A stretch of DNA of 64,000 nucleotides from Chitinophaga flava (GCF_003308995.1 NZ_QFFJ01000002.1:3162001-3226000), one strand, 5' to 3'. Shown: positions 1 to 9,600, counted from the first letter of the stretch. A program made the numbers and translations. Notes: a model not told the origin generated them from the sequence alone.

Positions 1-1127
1 GAACCGTAGCCTTGAATGGTACTGTAGGCACTGAATATCAGAAAACCAATTCCTTCAAAAAAAGCTATGCCCTCGCAAACGCTGTACAGGGGGCACTCAC
101 CGGCGATCTGGAACTGTCTGTCATGCAGTACAGTCTTTTTACCCAATGGGAACTGAAGCTGCCACAGGGCTTCTTCATTACGGCGGGTGTCAGCAACAAT
201 TACATTGAATACAGTATTACCGACAGGCTTACGAATACTGCAAATCCAACGCATAAAGACCAGTCGGGGCACAAGACCTTCACACCTGTGCTGACGCCGC
301 AGGTGAGCGTGCTCAAGACCCTGAATGAAACAGTGTCTATATACGCAGGTATCAGTAAAGGATATTCGCCTCCGGTATCGGGGCAAGTGGTGATTCCGCA
401 GATAGGGCAGGTGAATACAGATCTGCGGCCTGAAAAAGCAGTGCAGTACGAGGTAGGAGCCAAAGGCAGTTTGCTGGATAAACGGCTGTCATTCCAGATG
501 ACGGTGTTTGATATGGAGATCAGAGATAAGCTCACCTCACAGGCAATTACAGATAATAACACCGGTACTGTACTGTATACGATGACTACCAATGCCGGCG
601 GGCAACAGAACCGCGGTGTGGAAGCCGGTATTGCCTATACGCTGGAACCGCAGCATCCGCACGTATTTTCGCTGGTGAGGCCATTCGTAAACTACACGTA
701 TTCCAGCTTTACTTACAGGGAGTTTAAAAGCGATAATAACAACAACGCCAAAACGATCGACTACAGCGGTAAAAAGGCATCCGGCATAGCGCCGCACCTG
801 TTCAATGCCGGTGTAGATCTCGAGTCTGAATGGGGCGTTTATCTGAACACCACTTTGCACTACGTAGACAGAATGCCCATTACGTATGACAATGCACACT
901 ATGCGGACGCCTATACGCTGTTGCAGGCTAAATTAGGCTATCGGCATGATCTGGGGCGGCATTTCAGCCTCGATGTATTTGCCGGCAGTAATAACATCAC
1001 CGGCAGCAGGTATTACACGATGGTATTTCTAAATGCCAACTACACTGCAGCACCCCCCAATATCTATCTGCCCGGACCTTATAAAGCCACGTGGTATGGC
1101 GGTTTTAACCTGTCATACAAGTTCTGA
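1..1127 (+). CDS. TonB-dependent outer-membrane receptor, C-terminal part (5' end outside window)
   Basis: The reading frame is open from the first complete codon (position 3), so the gene starts upstream of the window; about 375 C-terminal residues are present. What is visible is a series of amphipathic beta strands with aromatic belts and long polar loops, including a barrel segment reading GYSPPVSGQVV, and a terminal strand ending in NLSYKF. A C-terminal Phe is the usual barrel-assembly signal of TonB-dependent receptors. The plug domain and TonB box are not in the window. The stop is followed 30 bp later by a haem-type binding lipoprotein and its ABC permease and ATPase, so the receptor probably imports haem or an iron chelate across the outer membrane. 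Ligand identity rests on the neighbours only. Confidence 0.85.
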   Translation, partial: TVALNGTVGTEYQKTNSFKKSYALANAVQGALTGDLELSVMQYSLFTQWELKLPQGFFITAGVSNNYIEYSITDRLTNTANPTHKDQSGHKTFTPVLTPQVSVLKTLNETVSIYAGISKGYSPPVSGQVVIPQIGQVNTDLRPEKAVQYEVGAKGSLLDKRLSFQMTVFDMEIRDKLTSQAITDNNTGTVLYTMTTNAGGQQNRGVEAGIAYTLEPQHPHVFSLVRPFVNYTYSSFTYREFKSDNNNNAKTIDYSGKKASGIAPHLFNAGVDLESEWGVYLNTTLHYVDRMPITYDNAHYADAYTLLQAKLGYRHDLGRHFSLDVFAGSNNITGSRYYTMVFLNANYTAAPPNIYLPGPYKATWYGGFNLSYKF

Positions 1128-1157
1128 AAAAGTTAATCATCTCCCTAAAATATTATC

Positions 1158-2030
1158 ATGAAAAATACATATATGCTGCCGGTCATCATGCTGATGATAG
1201 GTGCCTGCGGCAGATTTAGCAATAAAGATCGGCATTCCGGAAGCACCCGTATTGTTTGCCTGGCCAAGCAGTACAATGAAGTGATCTATGCGCTGGGCGC
1301 AGAAAAGAATCTGGTGGCGGTAGATCTTTCCAGCACATATCCGTCGGCCATCAAGGCATTGCCTACAGTGGGCTACCATCGTGCATTGAGTGCGGAAGGC
1401 ATTATCTCACAGGAACCTACGCTGGTGATCCACGATAATAACGTGGGGCCAGAACAGGTAATGCAGCAGTTGAAGAAAATGAAGATACCCATGAAAACCT
1501 TTGCTGACAGCGTATTTACCATAGACCAGGACAAGGCTATGATCACTGAGCTGGGCACTTACTTTGGGAGAGAACGCCAGGCGGACAGTCTTTGCCGGAT
1601 ACTGGATGCGCAGATGAAGGAGGCATTGACTAACAGTAAGCACTATACGGACACACCGCGCGTAGTGATCATTCATTTTGGCCGTGCCATGAATATTTAT
1701 CTCGCCGTAACACAGAAGAGCACAGCGGCGAAGATGGTAGGATGGGCCGGTGGCGTGATTCCTATTGAGGGCGCAAAAGGAATGCAACAGGTTTCCGCTG
1801 AGTTGATAGCACAGGCGGACCCTGATGTGATACTGCTGACAGACTTCGGTTATGACAGGCTGGGATCTATAGAGAAGATTAAGGAACTGCCCGGCGTATC
1901 CGGTACAAAAGCCGCACGCAGCAACCATATCTACCGTGTGGAAGAACATGATCTGATATACCTGGGACCACGTACCGGCGTCAATGTGCTGGCACTGCAA
2001 AAACTGATACATGCAAAACAGAACATATAG
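1158..2030 (+). CDS. hmuT: Haem ABC transporter substrate-binding lipoprotein (HmuT-like)
   Basis: A periplasmic binding protein of the class III (FepB/BtuF/HmuT) fold, 290 residues. The N-terminus has a short lipoprotein signal ending in a lipobox (MIGAC, Cys at residue 17), so it should be lipid-anchored. The stretch after residue 28 (RIVCLAKQYNEVIYALGAE) and the segment TVGYHRALSAEGI near residue 75 follow the HmuT haem-binding pattern (usual form: LPxVGYxRxLSAEGxLxLxPxLV) more closely than the cobalamin or ferrichrome groups. It should capture haem in the periplasm and hand it to the permease. The 3' end overlaps the permease start by 20 bp, indicating one transcript and translational coupling. 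Haem as ligand is a family-level inference. Confidence 0.8.
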   Translation: MKNTYMLPVIMLMIGACGRFSNKDRHSGSTRIVCLAKQYNEVIYALGAEKNLVAVDLSSTYPSAIKALPTVGYHRALSAEGIISQEPTLVIHDNNVGPEQVMQQLKKMKIPMKTFADSVFTIDQDKAMITELGTYFGRERQADSLCRILDAQMKEALTNSKHYTDTPRVVIIHFGRAMNIYLAVTQKSTAAKMVGWAGGVIPIEGAKGMQQVSAELIAQADPDVILLTDFGYDRLGSIEKIKELPGVSGTKAARSNHIYRVEEHDLIYLGPRTGVNVLALQKLIHAKQNI

Positions 2031-3039
2031 CGGTGTGTTTCCCTTGCTGACTATGCTATTGGTGGTGGCAGTGCTGTTGTCTGCCTGTCTGGGTGCAACA
2101 GACATCAGTGTAGGGGAGATAGCCGGGGCATTTGGTAAACTGTTTCATAATGGCAACGACTATACGTTGCACGAACGTGTTTTTCTGGAGATACGATTAC
2201 CCCGCGTGTTATTCTGTTTATTGGCGGGCGCAGCGTTGTCGGTGGGCGGTGTGTTGTTGCAGGCGCTGTTCAGGAATCCCATCATAGAACCCGGACTGAT
2301 AGGCACTTCCAGTGGGGCAGCCTTTGGCGCCGCGCTGTATTTTGTAACAGGCGCTATGTTCCACTTCCATGCCGGCGTATGGATGTTACCGTTAGCTGCC
2401 TGCGCAGGAGCCATGCTAGCCACTTTTATGGTGCTGGGCTTGTCGGGAGGTAAAGAGGAAGGCGGGACGGGCATTGTTACTTTATTGCTGACAGGTATAG
2501 CCATCAATGCATTGTTCCTCAGCGGCACCGGTTTTCTCTCCTATGTCGCGCGGGACCCGCAGGCGCGTTCCATCACTTTCTGGAACCTGGGCACTTTGTC
2601 GGGTGCCAACCGGGAATCGGTAATCATCACCGCTGTTGTGGTGGTACTGTGTTGCTGGCGGGCGATGGCCTGTGCAGCGAAGCTCAATCTGCTGATGCTG
2701 GGTGAAGCGGAAGCGCAGCTATCAGGTGTGGCGGTGAAGCAACTAAAAATGGAAGTGATGATCATTAACGTGATCATGATAGCGGTGGTAACGGCTTTCA
2801 CGGGTGTGATCAGTTTCGTAGGACTGGTAGTGCCGCATCTGCTGCGGATCTGGAAAGGAGCCGACAATCGTTATCTGGTGGCTGGCGGCGCATTGGCTGG
2901 CGCGGTATTGCTGACGGTGGCGGATATAGCGGCACGACTGCTGCTGCGGCCTGCGGAGTTGCCGATAGGTATCGTTACTTCGTTTGCCGGGGTACCTGTA
3001 TTTATTTTTTTACTGAGAAAGAAAAAATATTATTTCTGA
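2011..3039 (+). CDS. hmuU: Haem ABC transporter permease (FecCD family, HmuU-like)
   Basis: A 342-residue integral membrane protein of the FecCD/BtuC family, which forms the inner-membrane channel of class II ABC importers. Visible family marks are the segment RLPRVLFCLLAGAALSVGGV after the first membrane helix, QALFRNPIIEPGLIGTSSGA (family pattern QxxxRNPLAxPxxLGxxxGA), and the C-terminal motif GVISFVGLVVPHLLR that contacts the ATPase. About nine or ten hydrophobic segments can be seen, as expected. The start lies 20 bp inside hmuT, and the stop TGA shares one base with the ATG of the ATPase gene (TGATG), so the three genes are translationally coupled. Confidence 0.88.
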   Translation: MQNRTYSGVFPLLTMLLVVAVLLSACLGATDISVGEIAGAFGKLFHNGNDYTLHERVFLEIRLPRVLFCLLAGAALSVGGVLLQALFRNPIIEPGLIGTSSGAAFGAALYFVTGAMFHFHAGVWMLPLAACAGAMLATFMVLGLSGGKEEGGTGIVTLLLTGIAINALFLSGTGFLSYVARDPQARSITFWNLGTLSGANRESVIITAVVVVLCCWRAMACAAKLNLLMLGEAEAQLSGVAVKQLKMEVMIINVIMIAVVTAFTGVISFVGLVVPHLLRIWKGADNRYLVAGGALAGAVLLTVADIAARLLLRPAELPIGIVTSFAGVPVFIFLLRKKKYYF

Positions 3040-3830
3040 TGCTTGTATTATCTGGTATTACCTGTGTGAAGAATGACAAGGTATTGCTGAAAGACATCAG
3101 CGTACAATGGGAACCAGGCAGGCTGTATGTAGTGATGGGCCCAAACGGTGCCGGCAAGTCGACGTTACTGAAAATCGCAGCGGGGCAACTCCGGCCGGCA
3201 TCGGGTACGGTAATGTATGACGGCCGGCTGATCACTGATTTCTCCGTTAAGGAACTGGCAGCCATACGCGGGGCGCTGTCGCAGCAGCAGGAGCTGGCTT
3301 TTTCGCTGAAAGTGCGGGAAGTAGTGCTGATGGGACGCTACCCACATATCCGGGGTAAGCCAACGTTAACGGATGAACGCTATTGCCGGGAGGCTATGGA
3401 GCTGTTTGGTCTGGAAAACTTATCGGAGCGGGATTACCTGAGTCTCTCCGGCGGTGAAAAGCAGCGGGTGCATTTTGCACGCGTGCTGGCGCAGATCTGG
3501 GAAAGACCACCCAATAGCTGTCGTTATCTGCTGCTGGATGAGCCGCTCACTTTCCTCGATGTGTACTATCAGTTCAGGCTGATGCGACAACTGAAAACAT
3601 TGCTGCAACAGCAGGACCTGGTGATCGTGGTGGTGTTACATGATCTGCACATCGCCGCCAGGTTTGCAGACAATATTCTGTTGCTGCACAATGGCAGGAT
3701 GGTGGCGCAGGGCAGCAGGGAAGAAGTGCTGACGCCGGCTTACATTCAACAGGTATACCAGCTGGATAGTGAAGACATTACAGCGGTCATCCCCGTTTAT
3801 CATCAACCAAAATCTGTTTCTCACTCTTAA
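3039..3830 (+). CDS. hmuV: Haem ABC transporter ATP-binding protein (HmuV-like)
   Basis: A 263-residue ABC ATPase. Walker A is GPNGAGKST (residues 34-42), the Q-loop region is LSQQQELAFSL, the signature is LSGGEKQR (about 136-143), Walker B is YLLLDEPLTFLD (about 165-176), and the switch His lies in VVLHDLH. The text after the signature (VHFARVLAQIW) matches haem-importer ATPases. It should power the HmuU permease. The ATG overlaps the hmuU stop by one base. The sequence continues 33 residues past the catalytic core, normal for this family. Together with hmuT and hmuU it makes a complete inner-membrane importer for whatever the upstream receptor admits. Confidence 0.88.
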   Translation: MLVLSGITCVKNDKVLLKDISVQWEPGRLYVVMGPNGAGKSTLLKIAAGQLRPASGTVMYDGRLITDFSVKELAAIRGALSQQQELAFSLKVREVVLMGRYPHIRGKPTLTDERYCREAMELFGLENLSERDYLSLSGGEKQRVHFARVLAQIWERPPNSCRYLLLDEPLTFLDVYYQFRLMRQLKTLLQQQDLVIVVVLHDLHIAARFADNILLLHNGRMVAQGSREEVLTPAYIQQVYQLDSEDITAVIPVYHQPKSVSHS

Positions 3831-3842
3831 ACCACCTGAATA

Positions 3843-4364
3843 ATGAAAAAACAATTTGTCTGGACACCTTTAGTTCTGATGGTGACACTACTGTTGTGTG
3901 GTATAACGGTATCGGCACAACGTCAGGAGTCGCGTCAGCAGGTTAAAGAACCTGACTGGGTCACCATGATGGATGATCCCAATGTTAATTTCTTTGTTAT
4001 AGAAAAATCTTTCAATGATTTCTGGAAAGGAAAAGAATTACCGGTAGAAGAAGATGAAATACTGGATGTGAAAAGGAATACTGAGCGGAAACGCCGGTTC
4101 CTGGGTATTTTCAGGAGAAAGGAATCTGAAGCGGAACGTGTGAGGGAAGAAGATGCACACAAATATGCTTTTGCTTACAAGAAGTACCAATGGTGGAGAA
4201 GGCAGGTGCTGCCCTATGTGCAGCCGGACGGCTCTATCCTCAGCAGCGAAAAGCAGGTACAGATCTGGCAACAGCAAAAGCAACTAAAGAGCAACATCAT
4301 GGAAAAGCAGACGAAGGACAAGAAAGAGAAGAAGAATGATAACCCCGGCCAGCAACGGCTGTAA
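3843..4364 (+). CDS. Small secreted protein, partner of the downstream surface protein
   Basis: A 173-residue protein with a clear signal peptide (MKKQFVWTPLVLMVTLLLCGITVSAQ, cleavage probably after SAQ). The mature part is highly charged, has a DPNVNFFVIEKSFNDFWKG segment near residue 45, an aromatic YKKYQWWRRQVLPY segment near residue 118 and a Lys/Gln-rich tail. It begins 12 bp after hmuV and ends 41 bp before the BNR/discoidin gene, so it is probably co-transcribed with both. From memory, small secreted proteins with a similar NFF...FN.FWKG pattern tend to precede large BNR/VPS10-type T9SS proteins in Bacteroidota, which would fit a chaperone or secretion-partner role; that is inference. 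No enzymatic motif was seen. Confidence 0.6.
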   Translation: MKKQFVWTPLVLMVTLLLCGITVSAQRQESRQQVKEPDWVTMMDDPNVNFFVIEKSFNDFWKGKELPVEEDEILDVKRNTERKRRFLGIFRRKESEAERVREEDAHKYAFAYKKYQWWRRQVLPYVQPDGSILSSEKQVQIWQQQKQLKSNIMEKQTKDKKEKKNDNPGQQRL

Positions 4365-4405
4365 ACAAATCATCTATTTCCCAATCATCAACCGAAATAA
4401 CCGCA

Positions 4406-7400
4406 ATGACGATACGTAAATATATATTCCTGTTTTTATCCGCCCTGTTGTTATCAACATCAGTTGTTGCACAGAACTATGGCAACTGGCGGAATATCGG
4501 CCCCGTGCTGTTTCCGGTCAACTCTTCGGGACAGATCAACGGCATAGGCCGCGTTACACAGATGAAGTTCCATCCTTCCAATGCCGCCACGGTCTATGCC
4601 ACCAGTGTGTGGGGCCTCTGGAAAAGCACTGATACTGCCAATACCTGGCAGCTGCAGGGCACCGACGAGCTGCCTAAAGCAGCCTGCGCTTCCGTATGTA
4701 TAGATTATACCAACGATCAGATTATGTACCTCGGCACCGGAGATCCTAACTACTACGGCACTGCACTGGGTGTATACAAAACCACGGACGGTGGACAATC
4801 GTGGCTGCCGGCCAACAGCAGCATCGGAAACCGCATGGCGGTAGAGCTACTCATGTCACGCACAGATCACAATGTGCTGATTGCCGCTACCAACGATGGT
4901 ATCTGGAAAACGACGGATGGCGGCACTTCCTGGACCAATAAGCTCAGTGGTGGTCAGTTCACAGACATGACATACAAAGCATCCAATAATACCACCACCA
5001 TCTACGCAGTGAACATGGCTGGCGGGTTCTATGTATCTCCCGATATGGGTGAAACCTGGACGCCCGTTGCGCTCACCTTACCGGCCAGCGGGGCCAAAGG
5101 TAGCAGAATAGCGGTAACACCTGCCGATTCCAACCGTGTGTATGTAGGGATGATTGGTGCCAACGACGCTGTTACCGGTGGGGTGATCTACAAATCAACA
5201 AATGGCGGCACCTCTTTTACACAGGTGAAAGGAGATGTAGCGCCTAACCTTGTAGGCTACAACGCTACTTCCAGCGGACAGGGTAACTACAATTTCGGTA
5301 TTGGCGCGGATCCTGTGAATGCCAATATCCTTTATCTCGTGGCACACATTGTATGGAAAAGTACAGACGGCGGCACCAGCTGGACACAGATACAGACAGG
5401 CTGGTGGACCATGATTCACACCGACATGCATGGTATCAAAGTAAATCCTTACAACAACAGTAAGGTGTTCAACTATAATGATGGTGGCATTTGGCTCAGT
5501 ACTGACGGCGGTGTCAACTGGGTGCCACGCAGCGATGGGCTTTCATCCACTGAAGTGTATCATGCTTCCGGCAGCCCTATTCGCCGTGATATGATCAGCA
5601 TCGGCACACAGGACAATGGAGAGTTATATTACAAGTATGCCGGCAACCCCTGGTTTACCAACAGGGGGGGCGACTGGGGCTCGCGCTCTGCATTTGATTA
5701 TAATACCAACAATCAGGTGTATTATTATGAGAATGGTAAGAGGAGGGCAGTAACAGGAAGTGAAAGTTCCTACAATGTGCCGTTCACTGCATCCAATAAA
5801 ATGGAGCTGGAGTTCACACCCGCTAACGCAGGCGTTGCTTTTATTGCAGATACAGGGCTGTGGCGTAGTACCAATATCACCGCGGCTTCGCCGGCCTGGG
5901 CAAAACTGGTGAACAATACAGAAAAGATTAAGGCACTACACATCAGCAACGCTGATGCCAATGTGGTTTATTATGTTACCACCAATCAGAAAGTATATCG
6001 CTCCCGCAATGCGCTGGCAACATCGCCTGCCTTCACCAGCGTGGCCGCACCGGTAGCCACCAGTGTAGCCGCCAGCGTTACCACCATCAAAAGCGACACC
6101 AATGTTGTGTATGTCTCCTGTGGTAGTAGGGTATACCGCTCTGCAGACCAGGGAAGTACCTTCACTGACATCACCGGTACATTGCCGCCGGTGAATGTTA
6201 TCCGGCTGCTGGAAGACCGCTACGCCACCGACGAGTCTGTATACCTTGCCACGGCACGCGGCGTATATTACCGTAATAAGAACATGGCCGACTGGTCGTT
6301 GTATTCCATCGGGCTTCCGACGGTCGCTGATATTACAGATATTTTTGCCTATAACAACGGTGTAGCTGATAGCAGTGAGCTGCGGGTGAGCTTCTATGGG
6401 CGTGGTGTTTTCGGTACTAAGTTCAACAATGCGGTAACACCGCTGATTTCTTTTGCTGCTACTACGATCAATACCACAGCTGGTGGCTCAAATAAATCCG
6501 GCTGTAAACCGTATACGGATTATATTGTTAATCTTACCACCAGCCCGGCGCCTTCCGGCGATGCCAATGTGCAGCTGGTAGCAGGTTCTACGTCCTCCGC
6601 AGCGAAAGGAATTGATTACGATGTGACCACCAACGGCAGCTTCACCTCACCCAGTGATACGCTGGTTTTTGCATCGGGGCAGACCACATCACGCCAGGTT
6701 ACCGTTAGGGTGTATGGCAGTAAAACAGATCCGGCCAGCAAATATGCCTTGTTATCCTTTAACGTCAACGGGACTACGAATGCCATGGCTGATCCTTCTG
6801 CGCAAACATGCCGTGTGAATATCAACTACCCAGATGCTACGCCGGTAGGAGATACAGCGCGCGTCAACCTGACTTACGGTAACGGCACTACGGGCGGTAG
6901 CGCCTCCAGTCCGTTCAATGGCACACAGTCTGATAAGCGCACCCAGACTATCTATCCTGGAGATGAACTGAGAGCAGCAGGGTTACAGCGCGGTAACATT
7001 TATTCAATCGCTTATCACGTGATCTCACGTACGGTTACCACTACCAGCTCGTTCCAGAACTTCAACGTAGCAATAGGTACTACATCGCAGGCTGCGTTTA
7101 CGGATACACAGTTTGATAACAGCCCGCTTACAACTGTGTATAGCGGTAATATCAGTGTTACAGATACAGGCTGGGTACAGGTTCCTTTCTCACAGCCTTT
7201 CTATTGGGATGGTAGTTCCAGTATCCTCATACAGTCCTGCTATAACAACGCAGATGGAACAGATCAGGGAGATAATCTCGTAGCGTCGATCTCTGTGAGC
7301 GGCGCCAATCCTACCGCATTCCAGCGGCAGACCAGTGGCGCAGGATGTAGCTTCACTGCACCTGGTTATGGTTCTACAAGACCTAACCTGATCTTCAGTA

Positions 7401-8704
7401 CGCAACCGGCCGTCACAACCGTGGCGGGCACGCTGAATGCCAGTACCACGCAGTATCTTGGCCCTAATGCAACAGTGTATTTTGCTGACAGCCTTGGTAA
7501 AATCATTGCGAAAGTGAAGAATCTGTCGGCCTTTGATTATGGCTGTACTACCGTAGAGATAGACCGTGCAGGTACCAGTGCCGCACAGTTTTGGGATACT
7601 ACCAGGGTACATTACCTGGCATCAAAAACATTGAAGATCACACCGGCCAATAACAACACTGCCGGCAGCCTAAATGTAACATTGTACTACACAGCGGCTG
7701 AAAAACAAGGTTGGGAGGCTTCTACAGGGCTAACCTGGGATTCTGCGAAAGTGGTGAAGGTGAAGAGCCGTATCAGCAATGTAATGACATCTAATCCTTC
7801 ACCTGACGGTGCCGGTACGATCTATGTGTCACGGGACAGCAGCGGAATGAAAGGTGCTACCATCTACTATGTATCAGGGACCTTCAATACCGGTATGGGT
7901 GGCTTTGGCACAGGCAATCCGGGTAATCCGCCTGTAGCCGGGACTTGCAATACCCCGATACCGCGCACTCAGCTAAGGGTATCGCAGTTCGATAGCCAGG
8001 AAACAGCAGGAGAGAACGCTCCGGCTACGAACGTTATCGACGGAGACAACAGCACCTTCTGGCACACACAATGGTACAGCAGTACCGCGCCCATGCCGCA
8101 TTATATTTCCATCTATCTTGGTGGTGCCTACAATCTGAGCAGGCTCACCTATCTGCCAAGGCAGTCAGGTGTTAATGGACGCATTAATGCATACCAGGTA
8201 CATGTGAGCGCCGACAGTATCAACTGGATGCAGGTGGCCAGCGGCAACTTTGTGAACAGCACTGCGGCACAGGATGTTGTTTTTTCGCCCACCGTGAAGG
8301 CTCGTTATGTGAAGCTGGTAACCACTTCCGAAGTGAATGCCAATCCATGGACCTCCGTTGCGGAGCTATCGTTTACGGGTTGTCCGGATACCACGGCACC
8401 CGCGGCAAGAGCGGCGTCGGCAAAAACATCACAGGCCAGCACACAGCAGCCTGGCAATATCAGCGTATATCCGACCAGGTTACAACGCGGCGGAAGCGTG
8501 AATGTGCTCAGCCACGGAAACGCTGCGCTGCTATTGCGCCTCTATGACCTCAAAGGCAGAATGGTACGGCTCGAATATGTAAACGATGCCGGTACTGTTA
8601 GTACCGGCGACCTGAGTGCAGGTGTTTATTTGTATAGTATTTTCAACAGCAAACAGGCTTCAGCCAAACCGTTGAAAACAGGTAAGATTGTGATCACGGA
8701 GTAA
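4406..8704 (+). CDS. Secreted BNR/sortilin-type propeller protein with Calx-beta-like and discoidin domains and T9SS sorting tail
   Basis: A 1432-residue secreted protein. Signal peptide: residues 1-22 (ends VVAQ). Residues about 40-370 hold repeated BNR/sortilin strands with the Asp-box pattern (TTDGGQSW, TTDGGTSW, STNGGTSF, STDGGTSW, STDGGVNW), and propeller-like sequence continues to about 670. A Calx-beta-like domain follows (about 690-810), then a beta-sandwich region (about 815-1010), an F5/8-type discoidin carbohydrate-binding domain (about 1190-1325, with NVIDGDNSTFWHTQW) and a C-terminal type IX secretion sorting domain (about 1350-1432, ISVYPTR...LYDLKGRMV...GVYLYSI). It should be exported through the outer membrane by T9SS and bind glycans or protein on the cell surface. 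No sialidase catalytic set was identified, so an enzymatic role is not claimed. It probably shares a transcript with the haem importer. Confidence 0.85.
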   Translation: MTIRKYIFLFLSALLLSTSVVAQNYGNWRNIGPVLFPVNSSGQINGIGRVTQMKFHPSNAATVYATSVWGLWKSTDTANTWQLQGTDELPKAACASVCIDYTNDQIMYLGTGDPNYYGTALGVYKTTDGGQSWLPANSSIGNRMAVELLMSRTDHNVLIAATNDGIWKTTDGGTSWTNKLSGGQFTDMTYKASNNTTTIYAVNMAGGFYVSPDMGETWTPVALTLPASGAKGSRIAVTPADSNRVYVGMIGANDAVTGGVIYKSTNGGTSFTQVKGDVAPNLVGYNATSSGQGNYNFGIGADPVNANILYLVAHIVWKSTDGGTSWTQIQTGWWTMIHTDMHGIKVNPYNNSKVFNYNDGGIWLSTDGGVNWVPRSDGLSSTEVYHASGSPIRRDMISIGTQDNGELYYKYAGNPWFTNRGGDWGSRSAFDYNTNNQVYYYENGKRRAVTGSESSYNVPFTASNKMELEFTPANAGVAFIADTGLWRSTNITAASPAWAKLVNNTEKIKALHISNADANVVYYVTTNQKVYRSRNALATSPAFTSVAAPVATSVAASVTTIKSDTNVVYVSCGSRVYRSADQGSTFTDITGTLPPVNVIRLLEDRYATDESVYLATARGVYYRNKNMADWSLYSIGLPTVADITDIFAYNNGVADSSELRVSFYGRGVFGTKFNNAVTPLISFAATTINTTAGGSNKSGCKPYTDYIVNLTTSPAPSGDANVQLVAGSTSSAAKGIDYDVTTNGSFTSPSDTLVFASGQTTSRQVTVRVYGSKTDPASKYALLSFNVNGTTNAMADPSAQTCRVNINYPDATPVGDTARVNLTYGNGTTGGSASSPFNGTQSDKRTQTIYPGDELRAAGLQRGNIYSIAYHVISRTVTTTSSFQNFNVAIGTTSQAAFTDTQFDNSPLTTVYSGNISVTDTGWVQVPFSQPFYWDGSSSILIQSCYNNADGTDQGDNLVASISVSGANPTAFQRQTSGAGCSFTAPGYGSTRPNLIFSTQPAVTTVAGTLNASTTQYLGPNATVYFADSLGKIIAKVKNLSAFDYGCTTVEIDRAGTSAAQFWDTTRVHYLASKTLKITPANNNTAGSLNVTLYYTAAEKQGWEASTGLTWDSAKVVKVKSRISNVMTSNPSPDGAGTIYVSRDSSGMKGATIYYVSGTFNTGMGGFGTGNPGNPPVAGTCNTPIPRTQLRVSQFDSQETAGENAPATNVIDGDNSTFWHTQWYSSTAPMPHYISIYLGGAYNLSRLTYLPRQSGVNGRINAYQVHVSADSINWMQVASGNFVNSTAAQDVVFSPTVKARYVKLVTTSEVNANPWTSVAELSFTGCPDTTAPAARAASAKTSQASTQQPGNISVYPTRLQRGGSVNVLSHGNAALLLRLYDLKGRMVRLEYVNDAGTVSTGDLSAGVYLYSIFNSKQASAKPLKTGKIVITE

Positions 8705-8729
8705 TTTCCGCAGTTTGTGAGGGCTGATA

Positions 8730-8772
8730 AAAAAGAAAAAGAAGGCTGAATAAAAGCCTTCTTTTTCTTTTT
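8730..8772. terminator. Bidirectional intrinsic terminator
   Basis: A perfect 18-bp stem (8730-8747 with 8755-8772) around a 7-nt loop. The outer stem is A/T-rich, with A runs on the left and T runs on the right, so each strand reads as a hairpin ending in U residues. It sits 26 bp after the stop of the plus-strand BNR gene and 74 bp before the end of the minus-strand gene, between convergent genes, so it probably serves both. Confidence 0.85.
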
Positions 8773-8845
8773 GGTCGTATCAAAAGCAGCTCTGCAAGGG
8801 ATTAAACAAAAAGTAAAGCCGCATGAATCGTATGATAAGTGATAA

Positions 8846-9223
8846 TTATTTCACCACTTCATCTGCCACAACCCTGAAATCAACCGGAATGTCACCATTA
8901 GGCAGTGCTCCTACCAGTGCAGTACAGCCAATATATACTTCACCTCCTGCCGGAACAGTCACTGTAATAGTTTCAACATAAGGCTGAGGGTAGTTCGGGT
9001 TTTGTTCTGTACGTTCAACAGTGACTTTGTGGGCGCGGGTATCCTGGTTCTCTACATAGGCGCTTAGTGCATTCCAGCATTGACCTACTTTTTGCTGGAT
9101 GAATACACCACTATTAGCGGCTGATAGCGTCTTCGCCGGACGTTTGCCTGTTGCATGGACCTGAAATAAACCTGAAAATACAAGACCAGTAGCGAAGCAA
9201 ACAATGAATTTTCTCATAGTCAT
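8846..9223 (-). CDS. Small secreted protein of unknown function
   Basis: A 125-residue protein on the minus strand. Two start codons are in frame (MTMRK...); the second gives a tighter signal peptide (MRKFIVCFATGLVFSGLFQVHA, cleavage probably after VHA). The mature part of about 100 residues is beta-rich, with two Cys (GQCWNALSAYVEN and VYIGCTALVGAL) that could form a disulfide, and an ETITVTVPAGGEVYIGC segment that looks like an Ig-like or immunoglobulin-fold strand pair. I do not recognise a family. It stands alone: the neighbour on one side is convergent behind a terminator and on the other side is the long leader of the megasynthase operon, transcribed away from it. Confidence 0.7.
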   Translation of the reverse strand: MTMRKFIVCFATGLVFSGLFQVHATGKRPAKTLSAANSGVFIQQKVGQCWNALSAYVENQDTRAHKVTVERTEQNPNYPQPYVETITVTVPAGGEVYIGCTALVGALPNGDIPVDFRVVADEVVK

Positions 9224-9553
9224 TTAGTTTTTCTGTTAACAAGAATTGAAGATGTTTACACTAAGCTAATCACGTAATGTGACTAAACTGTTAACTTAAA
9301 ATAAATTTTTTTGAATAATTAAAAGTCACTTAGAGAGAAGGCCCTTAATATAGTAACTGATAAGCCAGGCAATTTTTTGCAGGCTGTTAAAATGCTGGTA
9401 TTTTAGCCTGCAATAGGATTTCATAAAAATTATTTACGACAGTGTCTTTCTGCTGAGTCACCTGTAAGTATCGCAGTCTGTAATATAGCAGCAGTGCTGT
9501 TTTGACAGACAGTATTCCATTATAACAAGCCCGCGGAATATATCCGGAATGTT

Positions 9554-9584
9554 TTTGCAGTTAACTAAAAATAGTCTATTTTAG
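9554..9584 (+). promoter_or_regulatory. Candidate Bacteroidota-type promoter for the NRPS/PKS operon
   Basis: TTTG at 9554-9557 is followed after 19 nt by TATTTTAG at 9577-9584, one mismatch from the Bacteroidota -7 element TAnnTTTG. The -7 element overlaps the region of two TAGTCTAT direct repeats. Found by eye; A/T-rich sequence gives such matches by chance, so this is only a candidate. Confidence 0.3.
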
Positions 9585-9600
9585 TAGTCTATGTCAATTT

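Noticed and set aside
9270..9282. TCACGTAATGTGA palindrome upstream of the minus-strand secreted-protein gene
   Set aside because: Arms are only 4 bp and such matches are expected by chance in this A/T-rich region; orientation is not that of a CRP/FNR site.
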